A stretch of DNA of 21,917 nucleotides, taken from JAWLGW01 sp964569055. GTDB taxonomy: Bacteria; Planctomycetota; J058. Position 1 is the stretch's first letter. Every line of letters begins with the position of its first letter. Both the position numbers and the translations under genes were made by a program. The stretch covers positions 1 through 21,917 of the forward strand of contig CAZMSZ010000092.1 of assembly GCA_964569055.1 (NCBI GenBank). The letters run 5' to 3'. Below the pieces are notes generated by a model, which saw only the letters and a program-made list of their open reading frames with translations, had not been told where the DNA came from and did not search any database. This document shows positions 1 through 7,208 of the stretch, in pieces.

Positions 1-240
1 GAGGGCCGCCTGGAGCCGCCTGGCCTCCACGTCCCAGCGCGTCGTCTTGCCCGTTCCTTTGCGCGGCGGCTCGGACGAGTCGGCTGGGCCGTGGCCCTGA
101 CCGAGCGGGATCGGGACCTCCCAGCGGGTGGGCTGGGCGGGCGCGGGGTCGCGAGCTCCGGCGGCGCCTCCGGGCGGGCGATGGTCCCGGCGGTGTTCGG
201 GGTTCGGCTCGCTCGACTCGGGCGAAGGCGCATCGCTCAC
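1..240 (-). CDS. N-terminal fragment of an unrecognised protein downstream of recA (runs off the left edge)
   Basis: The minus strand is open from a GTG at 240 to the window edge, giving 80 codons that begin (M)SDAPSPESSEP. The visible part is rich in Pro, Gly, Ala and Arg and looks disordered, with no signal peptide or membrane segment. Two similar short motifs, TRWEV and TRWDV, recur about 35 residues apart. The region becomes more helix-like at the edge (RWDVEARRLQAAL). It lies 81 bases downstream of the recA stop on the same strand. recX often follows recA, but nothing here lets me recognise RecX, so no function is assigned. The start is supported by a TACGCT hexamer ending 6 bases before the GTG, which suggests a leaderless transcript; no Shine-Dalgarno is visible. 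Confidence 0.5.
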   Translation of the reverse strand, partial: MSDAPSPESSEPNPEHRRDHRPPGGAAGARDPAPAQPTRWEVPIPLGQGHGPADSSEPPRKGTGKTTRWDVEARRLQAAL

Positions 241-246
241 GGGCGC

Positions 247-252
247 AGCGTA
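247..252 (-). promoter_or_regulatory. Candidate extended -10 (TGC-TACGCT) for a leaderless transcript
   Basis: On the minus strand TGCTACGCT is followed by exactly six bases and then the GTG at 240. An extended -10 at this distance would place the transcription start at or next to the start codon. The same architecture recurs before the genes starting at 1802, 15347 and 20861. Confidence 0.4.
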
Positions 253-284
253 GCACTTCGGCGCGGCCCGACGCGCGAGGCGCG

Positions 285-301
285 GGCGGGCGGAGCCCGC
301 C
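285..301 (-). terminator. GC hairpin just downstream of recA
   Basis: GGCGGGC and GCCCGCC form a perfect 7-bp stem around a GGA loop, beginning 21 bases past the recA stop. There is no T-tract on either side, so it is at best a weak intrinsic terminator. It may be a chance structure in GC-rich DNA. Confidence 0.3.
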
Positions 302-321
302 GCGCGCCGGCGCGCAGTCCG

Positions 322-1416
322 CTAGTCGTCGGTCGTAGCGGCGGCCGCCTCGACCCGGGCCTCGTCCGGGTCGTCGGCGGCCTCCTCCTCGAACAGCTTG
401 GTCAGGAGCGCCTGCTCGATCTCGGCCGCGAGGTCGGGGGTGTCCTCCATGAGCTGGACCGTCCGGTCGCGCCCCTGGCCGAGCCGGGTCTCGCCGAACG
501 AGAACCAGGCCCCCGACTTCTTGACGATCTTGTGCTCGACGGCGAGGTCGAGGACGTCGCCGTGCCACGAGATTCCGCGCGCGAACAGGATGTCGAACTC
601 CGCCTGGCGGAAGGGCGGGGCGACCTTGTTCTTGACGACCTTCACGCGGCAGCGGCTGCCGATCGCGCCCTCGCTGGTCTTGATCTGCGCGATCCGCCGG
701 ATGTCGAGGCGGACCGACGAGTAGAACTTCAGCGCCCGCCCGCCCGTGGTCGTCTCCGGCGAGCCGAACATGACGCCGATCTTCTCGCGGAGCTGGTTGA
801 TGAAGATGCAGGTCGTGCCGGCGGAGTTCAGTGCACCGGTCATCTTGCGCAGCGCCTGGCTCATCAATCGCGCCTGTAGACCGACGTGCGAGTCGCCCAT
901 CTCACCCTCGATCTCGGCGCGTGGCACGAGCGCGGCCACCGAGTCGACCACGATCACGTCGACCGCGTTCGACTGCGTGAGCAGCTCCACGATCTCGAGC
1001 GCCTGCTCGCCCGAGTCGGGCTGCGAGACCAGCATGGCGTCGAGGTTGACCCCGATCTTGCGGGCGTAGACCGGGTCGAGCGCGTGCTCGGCGTCGATGT
1101 AGGCCACCACGCCGCCCTTGCGCTGGGCGTTGGCCGCGACCGTCAGGGCGAGGGTGGTCTTGCCCGACGACTCGGGCCCGTAGATCTCGGTGATCCGGCC
1201 GCGCGGGAGCCCGCCCACCCCGATCGCCATGTCGAGGGAGAGCGAGCCGGTCGAGATCGCCGGGATCTCGGCCTTGGCGTCCTGCCCCAGCCGCATGATC
1301 GCCCCCTGGCCGTGGGCCTTGGTGATCTGCTCGAGCGTCAGCTCGAGCGCCTGCAGCCGGGGAGTGTTCTTGAGGTCCTGCTGCTCGGGCTTCTCGTTCT
1401 TCTTCTTCCGCGCCAT
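322..1416 (-). CDS. recA: RecA recombinase
   Basis: RecA is the ATP-dependent DNA strand-exchange protein of homologous recombination and the co-protease for LexA in the SOS response. The 364-residue product is full length and has every landmark: Walker A GPESSGKT (residues 80-87), Walker B DVIVVDS (about 153-159), the invariant QLREKIGVMFGSPETTTGG region containing loop L2 (208-226), the KNKVAPPFRQAEFDI segment (262-276) and the usual acidic C-terminal tail. I chose the ATG at 1416, giving MARKKKNEK, because AGGAGA lies just upstream and typical RecA proteins begin here; the frame stays open further up to 1635, but those codons do not resemble RecA. It is the first gene of a minus-strand pair with the fragment at 1-240. 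The leader region to about 1680 holds possible control sites listed separately. Confidence 0.98.
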   Translation of the reverse strand: MARKKKNEKPEQQDLKNTPRLQALELTLEQITKAHGQGAIMRLGQDAKAEIPAISTGSLSLDMAIGVGGLPRGRITEIYGPESSGKTTLALTVAANAQRKGGVVAYIDAEHALDPVYARKIGVNLDAMLVSQPDSGEQALEIVELLTQSNAVDVIVVDSVAALVPRAEIEGEMGDSHVGLQARLMSQALRKMTGALNSAGTTCIFINQLREKIGVMFGSPETTTGGRALKFYSSVRLDIRRIAQIKTSEGAIGSRCRVKVVKNKVAPPFRQAEFDILFARGISWHGDVLDLAVEHKIVKKSGAWFSFGETRLGQGRDRTVQLMEDTPDLAAEIEQALLTKLFEEEAADDPDEARVEAAAATTDD

Positions 1417-1571
1417 CGCAACTCTCCTGTGCTCGTCGGTGCCGTCGGTCCATGGGGTCCGCGGGGGCTGCTCGGGGGCGATCGGATGCGGTCTGCCGTG
1501 GATGAGCAGCGGACCGGCGGGGATCGCTCGAGGATTTCCTGCGGACTTGCTGGGGGCTGAGCGTTCGCCTC

Positions 1572-1586
1572 GTTCGTTCTTCGTTC
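1572..1586 (+). promoter_or_regulatory. GTTC-N7-GTTC direct repeat upstream of recA (possible LexA-type box)
   Basis: GTTC at 1572-1575 and 1583-1586 are separated by seven bases, within a cluster of four GTTC words (from 1563 to 1586). GTTC-N7-GTTC is the known LexA site of alphaproteobacteria, and recA is a classic LexA target. It lies 156 bases upstream of the recA ATG. The lineage is probably not alphaproteobacterial, so LexA binding is only a suggestion. Confidence 0.3.
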
Positions 1587-1622
1587 GGTCCCGGCGGCGC
1601 CTGCCGCCAGCGACGGGAGCGC

Positions 1623-1631
1623 AGATTAGCA
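1623..1631 (-). promoter_or_regulatory. Candidate extended -10 for recA (TGC-TAATCT)
   Basis: On the minus strand TGCTAATCT fits an extended -10 (TGn-TAnnnT). Transcription from it would begin near 1616, give a leader of about 200 bases, and place the GTTC repeat at 1572-1586 about 30-45 bases into the transcript. No good -35 is seen at 17 bases. Confidence 0.3.
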
Positions 1632-1655
1632 GCACCCTCCGACACCTGGCGTCGA

Positions 1656-1679
1656 GTCAATAATCAACTGAAATTGAAC
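1656..1679. promoter_or_regulatory. AT-rich imperfect palindrome between recA and the divergent lipoprotein gene
   Basis: A 24-base AT-rich island stands out from the surrounding GC-rich DNA. Its ends form an imperfect inverted repeat, GTCAAT ... ATTGAAC, and a GTTC-N7-GTTG near-match to the repeat at 1572 is present on the minus strand. It lies between divergent genes and could be an operator or upstream promoter element. The rest of the 385-base gap (1417-1801) shows no convincing gene. Confidence 0.25.
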
Positions 1680-1787
1680 CGCTTACGACGGGCGCTGCCC
1701 AGCCACGGGGCCCGAACACCCACCGACCGGGCCCTGCGGGCAGGCGTCCCCGCGGCCCGCCCCCCCGGCGCAGCGCGCGCGATCCCC

Positions 1788-1793
1788 TATACT
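1788..1793 (+). promoter_or_regulatory. -10 element TATACT directly before the lipoprotein start
   Basis: TATACT is a near-consensus -10 in very GC-rich DNA. Only eight bases separate it from the ATG at 1802 and there is no Shine-Dalgarno, so a leaderless or nearly leaderless mRNA is expected. No clear -35 lies 17 bases upstream. Confidence 0.45.
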
Positions 1794-1801
1794 CGGCGCC
1801 C

Positions 1802-3007
1802 ATGCGGAGCGCCTCTCTCCCCCTCCTGGTCCTCCTCGCCGCGGCCGGCTGCACCGCGCCGCCGCCGCCGCCCCCGCCCCCGCCGGCGCAGAGCCGCTTC
1901 CAGGTCGACCGCTCGGTGATCCGCGCCCTCGGCGAGCACGTGCGCGCGATCTACGACGCGCGCCTCGCCCAGGAGCACCCCGGCGCCGCGCCGGGCGCCC
2001 TCGACGCCGAAGCGCTCGAGGCCCGGCTCGCCGCCACCCGCGACGACCTGCGCCGCGCCATGCGCGAGGCGGGGGCCAGCCCGGCCGAGGTCGCGAGCGA
2101 CGAGGCGCTCCTGCCCACGATCCGCGACGAGGTGGCGCGCGAGGGGCGCTACGCGTTCCTGCTCAGCGCCTCGCAGGACGCCTTCTCGCTGCCCCTGGTG
2201 CGGATCCGCGAGCGCGAGCTGCCCCGCTCGGTCGTGCTGTTCGGCGAGCCGTTCGCCTACCGGCTGACCGTGTTCGACGAGACGCTGATCCCCGACTACC
2301 CCAGCTACGCGGCCCAGCGCCTCGGCCGGCCGGGGCCGCTCGGCGAGGTCGGCACCTACCGCGGCGACGGGCTGATCACGATCGACCGCGCGGCGGCCCG
2401 CGCGATCGGCGAGCGGCAGTTCCTCCCTCAGCTCGAGCTGCTCAAGGCCTCGGGACAGGCGATCCGCGACGACCAGGCCTTCTTGCGCCGGGCCGAGGCG
2501 GAGCAGCTCGGCGAGCTGCTCCTGCTCGCCAAGCAGGGCCTGCGCTGGCGCTCGCTCGAGCAGCTCTGGTCGCTGGTGCAGGGCCGCCCCGTCGAGGAGC
2601 AGCTCACCCGGTTCGCGGAGGACTACGCCGCCCGCGCCGAGCTGCGCGCCGCCGCCGAGCTGCGCGAGCTGGTGCGCCGCGTCCCCGCCGCGCAGCAGGA
2701 GGGCGCGCTGGACGCCGAGCAGCAGCAGCTCCTGTACGAGCTGGGCACGCTGTCGGCGATCGTCCACGGCGAGCCGCTCGGGCAGCTCGCCGACGTGTTC
2801 GCGCTGACGGCGCTCTCGCTGGTCGGGCCGCGCCACGAGCCGCCGTTCCGCGGCGCGCGCCAGCTCGTGCTCGACTTCGTGGCCGCCGCCCGCGACGGGC
2901 CGCCGAGCGAGGCGGCCGACGCGCTGGCGTTCGCGCGCCTGTGCCGCGCCGCGCCCGACGAGCTGCGCGCGCTCGCGGCCGAGCTCTACCGCCGCCGCAC
3001 GGGTTGA
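1802..3007 (+). CDS. Lipoprotein of unknown function with a poly-proline tract
   Basis: The 401-residue product starts with a lipoprotein signal peptide: MRSASLPLLVLL and then the lipobox LAAAGC, giving Cys17 as the likely lipidated residue. A run of nine prolines (residues 20-28) follows and would act as a stiff tether holding the mature domain away from the membrane. The rest is mostly alpha-helical, rich in Ala, Arg, Glu and Leu, with no motif I recognise and no further cysteines beyond one near the C-terminus. The ATG is chosen because the signal peptide begins there and TATACT lies eight bases upstream. It is divergent from recA and about 120 bases upstream of the next gene. I see no catalytic signature; calling it an envelope lipoprotein is as far as the sequence goes. 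Confidence 0.85.
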   Translation: MRSASLPLLVLLAAAGCTAPPPPPPPPPAQSRFQVDRSVIRALGEHVRAIYDARLAQEHPGAAPGALDAEALEARLAATRDDLRRAMREAGASPAEVASDEALLPTIRDEVAREGRYAFLLSASQDAFSLPLVRIRERELPRSVVLFGEPFAYRLTVFDETLIPDYPSYAAQRLGRPGPLGEVGTYRGDGLITIDRAAARAIGERQFLPQLELLKASGQAIRDDQAFLRRAEAEQLGELLLLAKQGLRWRSLEQLWSLVQGRPVEEQLTRFAEDYAARAELRAAAELRELVRRVPAAQQEGALDAEQQQLLYELGTLSAIVHGEPLGQLADVFALTALSLVGPRHEPPFRGARQLVLDFVAAARDGPPSEAADALAFARLCRAAPDELRALAAELYRRRTG

Positions 3008-3092
3008 GGGCCCGCGCCGGAACGCGCTGACCCGTCGCGTCGTGTGAACGTGAGGCCCCCGGCTCGGGGTGGTCCGCACTGGCCCACTCCGA

Positions 3093-3098
3093 TAGGAT
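3093..3098 (+). promoter_or_regulatory. Candidate -10 (TAGGAT) for the HEAT/hydrolase gene
   Basis: TAGGAT lies 29 bases before the ATG at 3128, followed by a short GC-rich leader with a GGAG-like site (TGGAG) about seven bases from the start. The -35 region (TGGTCC at 17 bases) is poor. Confidence 0.3.
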
Positions 3099-3127
3099 CG
3101 GCCCCCCGGACCGGACTGGAGCTCCCC

Positions 3128-4723
3128 ATGACCACGCCTCGCCTCTGGACCCTCGCGCTCGCTCCGCTCGTGGCGACCGCGCTCGCCCCCGCCACGGCGC
3201 TCGCGCTCGACGATGAGGAGTTCAAGAAGCAGTTCACCAACACGCAGAACTCCTGGGAGCGGCGCGCGCTGATCGCGCAGCTCGACCCGAGCGACAAGGA
3301 CCAGCGCAAGCTCCTGCTGAACTTCGTGCTCAAGACGCAGGAGTGGTACTACCGCGAGGCCGCGATCGAGGCGATCTCGGCGGCGTACTCGCCCGAGGTG
3401 ATCCGGGAGCTCGAGAAGCTCAAGGACAGGGACCCGGTCATCGCCGAGGGCATCGCCATGGCGTTCGGCCGCTCCAAGAACACCGAGCGCGTGCCGCACC
3501 TGCTCGACCTCCTCGGCTCGAGGAAGTGGGTCGTGCGCCGCGCCGCCGCGATCGCGCTGCGTTGGGTGCCCGACAAGCGCGCGATCGAGCCGCTGATCGC
3601 GGCCTGGGAGGAGGAGGAGCAGTTCCTCGTGTGGGTGCACATCCTCGAGACCCTCGAGACGGTCACCCGCGAGAAGAACATGCCCACCGCCCAGGACTGG
3701 AAGGACTGGTGGACCACCGTCAAGGACACCTGGGAGGTCCCGAGCGGCGACAAGGGCGACGAGCTGAGCGAGGACGAGAAGTCGGGTGACCTGATCAAGA
3801 CCCGCGTGCGCGGCACCAACCTCTCCATGCGCTCGCGCGGCTCGGGTCTGCCGCTGCTCGTGTTGCCCGACTACGGCTACGAGCAGGACTACCTGGAGCG
3901 CTACCTGCGCAACCTGGAGGACACCAACCAGATCCTCTACATGGCCCTGCCGGGCACGCGCGACTTCGTCGACCCGCCGCTCACGAACGCGCCGGGCCTG
4001 CCGCAGCCCTACTATCCGCTGGAGCGCATCACCGACGCGTTCGAGGAGCTGCAGCAGCAGCTCGAGAAGGAGGGCAAGATCAAGGGCAAGTTCGCGATCC
4101 TGGCCCACGGGCTCTCCAACTGGATCGCGATGACCTTCGCCACCCGCCACCCCAAGGCCGTGCGCCGCATGATCCTGGTCGCGGCCAACTCGGGGCAGAA
4201 GGCGGCCAGCGAGGGGATCGACCGGATCGTGCGCCAGGGGCAGGAGACCGGCGACGTCGAGCTCGAGCACTACGGGCAGTCGCGCACCTACGACCCGCAG
4301 AAGGGCGGCTACAACTACGAGGCGAAGTCCCCCGAGGAGGAGGAGGCCCTCACGCGCAAGAGCCTCACCGTCCGCTTCGCCGACCGGCGCGACCTCGAGA
4401 TCAGCCGGATCTACGGCGGGATCGTCGAGCGGCAGGTCGGCGACGGGCTGTATCGCGGCCCGGCCTTCCGGCGCCCCATGGGCGGCTGCTTCATCCCCGA
4501 GTTCTCGCTGTTCAAGCTCCCCAAGGTGCCGACCCCGACCCTGGTGATCGTGGGTCAGTACGCGGTCGAGAGCAACGCCGACGACGCCCAGGCGATCGCC
4601 CGCCACTACGGCGGCGCAGCCCGGGCGCTCGTGTTCAAGCGCAGCGGTGAGATGCCGTTCGTCGAGGAGAACGAGAAGTTCGTGGAGGTCGTGCGCAAGT
4701 TCCTCGGCGGGAAGAGGAGGTAG
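3128..4723 (+). CDS. Exported HEAT-repeat protein fused to a degenerate alpha/beta-hydrolase domain
   Basis: The 531-residue product has a signal peptide (about residues 1-27, ending ATALA-LDDEE), HEAT/PBS-lyase-type helical repeats (about 60-180, including KWVVRRAAAIALRW), an acidic linker (205-222) and a proline-iminopeptidase-like alpha/beta-hydrolase domain (about 225-531). The nucleophile elbow AHGLSNW keeps Ser330. In this family the acid normally sits in a G-x-x-D motif, but here it is GQYA (Ala479). The C-terminal His normally lies in SGHxPFxExPExF, but here the motif reads SGEMPFVEENEKF, with Glu508. Asp and His of the triad therefore seem to be lost while the fold is kept, suggesting a binding or scaffold role rather than hydrolysis. 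The start at 3128 is chosen because the signal peptide begins there. It is probably co-transcribed with the lipoprotein gene at 4731, whose ribosome-binding site overlaps its end. Confidence 0.85.
   Translation: MTTPRLWTLALAPLVATALAPATALALDDEEFKKQFTNTQNSWERRALIAQLDPSDKDQRKLLLNFVLKTQEWYYREAAIEAISAAYSPEVIRELEKLKDRDPVIAEGIAMAFGRSKNTERVPHLLDLLGSRKWVVRRAAAIALRWVPDKRAIEPLIAAWEEEEQFLVWVHILETLETVTREKNMPTAQDWKDWWTTVKDTWEVPSGDKGDELSEDEKSGDLIKTRVRGTNLSMRSRGSGLPLLVLPDYGYEQDYLERYLRNLEDTNQILYMALPGTRDFVDPPLTNAPGLPQPYYPLERITDAFEELQQQLEKEGKIKGKFAILAHGLSNWIAMTFATRHPKAVRRMILVAANSGQKAASEGIDRIVRQGQETGDVELEHYGQSRTYDPQKGGYNYEAKSPEEEEALTRKSLTVRFADRRDLEISRIYGGIVERQVGDGLYRGPAFRRPMGGCFIPEFSLFKLPKVPTPTLVIVGQYAVESNADDAQAIARHYGGAARALVFKRSGEMPFVEENEKFVEVVRKFLGGKRR
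4715..4720 (+). promoter_or_regulatory. Shine-Dalgarno AGGAGG that fixes a TTG start
   Basis: AGGAGG ends immediately before the TAG stop of the upstream gene and ten bases before the TTG at 4731. It supports translational coupling and selects the TTG over earlier in-frame starts such as the ATG at 4647, which would lie inside the previous gene. Confidence 0.6.
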
Positions 4724-4730
4724 CGCGTCC

Positions 4731-5921
4731 TTGCGCCTGCGCGCCCACAGGCAGCCCTCCCGGCGGCCGCGGCTCCTCGCGGCCGCCGTCGCGTTCGGGG
4801 CCGCGCTGGCGCTCGGCTGCCCCGCGGCGCCCGAGGGCGCGTCCGAGGGCGGGACGGCGAAGGCGCCGGGCCCCGCCCGCGACCCGGCCGCGGCCAGCGA
4901 CCTCGACCGCGCGGCGGCGATCCTCGAGCGCGTCGTCTCGGAGCGCTGCTCCGACCCGGCGGAGCCCTGGGCCGTGGCGCACCGGGTGCTCGTCGAGGGC
5001 GCGGCGCTCGAGCTCGAGGGCGAGCTGGCGATCGACGCCATCGTGGCGCGCCACCTCGACCCCGGCTCGCTGACCTTCCCCAAGCGCGGACCCGACGGTC
5101 GGCCGATCGAGCCGCACCCGGGGCTGGTGCTCAAGACGTTCTACGAGGTCGGCGTCCCGAGCGAGCGATCCTTCCCGCTGCGGGGCGGCGGGCGGGTGAC
5201 CCTGGCCGAGATGGCCGCCGCGTGCCTCGACGTCTGGACCCCCGGCGGCGAGCCGGCCTTGTTCGACCAGGAGTGGCTGCTCGAGACGGCGGCCGCCGCG
5301 GGCGACCCGCGCCGGGAGGAGCTCGCGGCGCGGGCGCTCGAGGTGCTGGCCCAGAACCAGGCCTACTTCGAGGAGTTCGCCGGCGACCCCGCGCGCCCGT
5401 ACGACAAGCCGTTCACGCGCGGCCCCGACGGACGCCCGCGGCCGACCGCGATCCACCGCTACGCCTGCGGCGGGTTCCACCTGCTGCAGGCGACCCAGCG
5501 CCTGCACGGGACGGCGCTGCCAGCGCGCCTGGCGCGGCAATACGAGCTGCTGTGGGTCCGGCTGGAGCGCGAGACCGCCTACTGGGAGGGCAAGCTCGCC
5601 GAGGCGCGCGCCAAGCTCGAGCCGGCCGCGGCCCGCGGCCACGCGCGCGTGATGCTGACGCAGCTCCTCAAGCTGCAGGGCCACGGCCTCGAGAGCTGGC
5701 TGCGCGCCGCGCGGGCGGGCGCGCTGCCGGGCGAGGTGATCGGCGCAGCCGAGCCGCGCCTCGCGGCGGGGTTCGCGGCGCTCGCGCGCACCGTGCTCGC
5801 GCTGGAGGAGCAGGGCGTGTACGCGCACCTGGACGCGATCCGCAAGACCATGCCCCAGATCTACTTGGACCTCGTGGGCGACTCGGCGCACGCGCTCCAC
5901 GCCGTGCGCCTGCGCGGCTGA
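4731..5921 (+). CDS. Lipoprotein of unknown function (TTG start)
   Basis: The 396-residue product reads (M)RLRAHRQPSRRPRLL, then a hydrophobic stretch and the lipobox LALGC, with Cys30 as the predicted lipidation site. A low-complexity Ala/Pro/Gly linker (31-60) precedes a largely helical domain. Recognisable words such as YACGGFHLLQATQRL and a cluster of charged helices in the C-terminal half do not match any family I can name with confidence. The TTG start is preferred because AGGAGG sits ten bases upstream and because it gives a sensible lipoprotein signal; the frame continues upstream only as an overlap with the preceding gene. It lies seven bases after the HEAT/hydrolase gene and is probably in the same operon, so the two may act together at the cell envelope. 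Confidence 0.8.
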   Translation: MRLRAHRQPSRRPRLLAAAVAFGAALALGCPAAPEGASEGGTAKAPGPARDPAAASDLDRAAAILERVVSERCSDPAEPWAVAHRVLVEGAALELEGELAIDAIVARHLDPGSLTFPKRGPDGRPIEPHPGLVLKTFYEVGVPSERSFPLRGGGRVTLAEMAAACLDVWTPGGEPALFDQEWLLETAAAAGDPRREELAARALEVLAQNQAYFEEFAGDPARPYDKPFTRGPDGRPRPTAIHRYACGGFHLLQATQRLHGTALPARLARQYELLWVRLERETAYWEGKLAEARAKLEPAAARGHARVMLTQLLKLQGHGLESWLRAARAGALPGEVIGAAEPRLAAGFAALARTVLALEEQGVYAHLDAIRKTMPQIYLDLVGDSAHALHAVRLRG

Positions 5922-6227
5922 CCCCAGAATTTGGCGCAAGGCGCCGGAGCCGGGGCGCGTCCTGAGCGTGGCTCACGACGCAAGCCGCTGATCCACAGTG
6001 GGTTGCGGCGCTTGGTCGCCGATCGGCTGCCGCAACGTGTCAGGTGCGCTCCACCCGTCAACGTTCGTTGGGATGCGCGCGCGCTCGAGGGCCGCTGGAA
6101 GTTGTCGCCACAGGAGTTAACGTTTTCCCAAACTCGCGCCGCAAGACCGAAAACGCGGGCTGCGTCGCTGGTTTTGAAGGGTCGAGGAGCCGAACGGCCC
6201 CCCCAGCCCAATCAGGGAGTCAGGAAC
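5922..6227 (+). other. 306-base non-coding stretch with two hairpins and a somewhat AT-richer leader
   Basis: No gene is supported here. A small hairpin (GGCGC-AAG-GCGCC, 5933-5945) follows the lipoprotein stop and could help end transcription. A second inverted repeat, TTGCGGC (6003-6009) with GCCGCAA (6029-6035), encloses the perfect palindrome GCCGATCGGC (6018-6027). From about 6055 to 6180 the sequence is less GC-rich and contains AACGTT twice and a TAACGT hexamer (6118-6123) that could be a -10 for the vWA gene, giving a leader of about 100 bases. Confidence 0.4.
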
Positions 6228-7031
6228 ATGAAGCTCGTCCAGTCCGTGCTGCCCATGCTCGTCGTCGCGCTCTGCGCGAACACCGCGTTCGCCCAGAGCC
6301 AGCCCGCTACGCCCGCCACGCCGAACGAGGAGGTCGACCTGCCGGTCAACCCGATCGACCAGAAGGCGCTGCAGGACTACGTCAACCAGAAGCAGCAGGA
6401 GAACCAGCAGAACGAGGAGGAGGAGAACAACAACAACGAGGAGGACGAGGGCGACGACCCGCGCGACACGCCCCCGCCGGTGATCTACGGCGAGGAGCTC
6501 GACAGCGAGAACGACACGATCTTCTACGTCCTCGACATCTCCTGCTCCATGGACTGGGACACGCAGTCCTACACCACGCTCGACGGCAGCACCCGCCGCG
6601 GCACCCGGATGGACCGCGCGAAGGCCGAGCTGGCCCGCTCGATCATGGGCCTCGCGCCCAACTTCGAGTTCAACATCATCAGCTACGACTGCAGCACCCG
6701 GCAGTGGCAGCGCGAGATGCAGCCCGCCGACGACGCGAACAAGTCCTCGGGGATCGCCTGGGTCATGGCGCAGCAGCCGATCGGCGCGACGGGCACCGGC
6801 CCGGCCACCGCGCTCGCCCTGGGCGACAAGGACAACATGATGGTCGTGCTCCTGACCGACGGCGCGCCCAACTGCCCGAGCTCCATGAACCAGCACCGCA
6901 CGATCATCAGCACCTCGAACACGCAGGGCGCCACGATCAACGTGTTCGGGATCGCGGCCAGCGGCAGCTACCGGGCCTTCTGTCAGGCGGTCGCCTCCGA
7001 CAGCGGCGGCTCCTACTTCGACGTGCCCTAG
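6228..7031 (+). CDS. Exported von Willebrand factor A (vWA) domain protein
   Basis: The 267-residue product has a signal peptide (MKLVQSVLPM to TAFA, cleavage near residue 22), a long polar linker dominated by Gln, Asn and Glu (about 45-78), and a vWA domain (about 96-267). The metal-ion-dependent adhesion site is complete: DISCS (Asp103, Ser105, Ser107), a Thr in GATGTGPAT (188 or 190) and the Asp of LLTDG (211). A divalent-cation-mediated binding role outside the cytoplasm is therefore likely. The ATG at 6228 is chosen because the signal peptide begins there and AGGA lies just upstream. Five cysteines in the mature region (106, 155, 216, 252 and nearby) could form disulfides. It precedes the GspK-like gene but is separated from it by a strong hairpin, so the two are probably distinct transcripts with related surface roles. 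Confidence 0.9.
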   Translation: MKLVQSVLPMLVVALCANTAFAQSQPATPATPNEEVDLPVNPIDQKALQDYVNQKQQENQQNEEEENNNNEEDEGDDPRDTPPPVIYGEELDSENDTIFYVLDISCSMDWDTQSYTTLDGSTRRGTRMDRAKAELARSIMGLAPNFEFNIISYDCSTRQWQREMQPADDANKSSGIAWVMAQQPIGATGTGPATALALGDKDNMMVVLLTDGAPNCPSSMNQHRTIISTSNTQGATINVFGIAASGSYRAFCQAVASDSGGSYFDVP

Positions 7032-7053
7032 TCGGCGCCTCGAACCGCCGCCT

Positions 7054-7099
7054 CACGCGAGACGCCGGCCCTCTCCGAGGCGCCGGCGTCTCTCGCGTG
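7054..7099 (+). terminator. Strong hairpin after the vWA gene
   Basis: CACGCGA plus GACGCCGGC (7054-7069) pairs with GCCGGCGTC plus TCGCGTG (7082-7099). The stem is 16 bp with a two-base bulge (TC, 7091-7092) and a 12-base loop. It starts 23 bases after the vWA stop. There is no T-tract, as is common in very GC-rich genomes. Confidence 0.55.
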
Positions 7100-7149
7100 T
7101 GGGGCGCGTCGCCCGCCGGGCGGCGCGCGACGCTGGATTTCGCGTGTGT

Positions 7150-7178
7150 TAGGGTGAGCCGCTCGGCTCGCCGAGCGG
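7150..7178 (+). promoter_or_regulatory. Extended -10 (TGT-TAGGGT) followed by a perfect inverted repeat
   Basis: TGTTAGGGT (hexamer 7150-7155) matches the extended -10 form. Directly after it, CCGCTCGGC (7159-7167) and GCCGAGCGG (7170-7178) form a perfect 9-bp inverted repeat around TC, exactly where transcription would begin. It could be an operator or a 5' hairpin that protects the mRNA. The gene's GAGGAG site (7196-7201) lies after it, seven bases before the ATG at 7209. Confidence 0.4.
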
Positions 7179-7208
7179 CGACCTGTGGGTCGATAGAGGA
7201 GACCGATC

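Noticed and set aside
3803..4723. Active proline iminopeptidase or esterase
   Set aside because: Only Ser330 of the triad is seen at its expected place; Asp and His are replaced by Ala479 and Glu508.
1787..5134. Very long minus-strand open frame (over 1100 codons) opposite the lipoprotein and HEAT/hydrolase genes
   Set aside because: It is the complement of well-supported plus-strand genes. Its translation is low-complexity Arg/Leu/Gly/Val/Asp sequence, typical of antisense frames in GC-rich DNA, and it has no domain or start signal.
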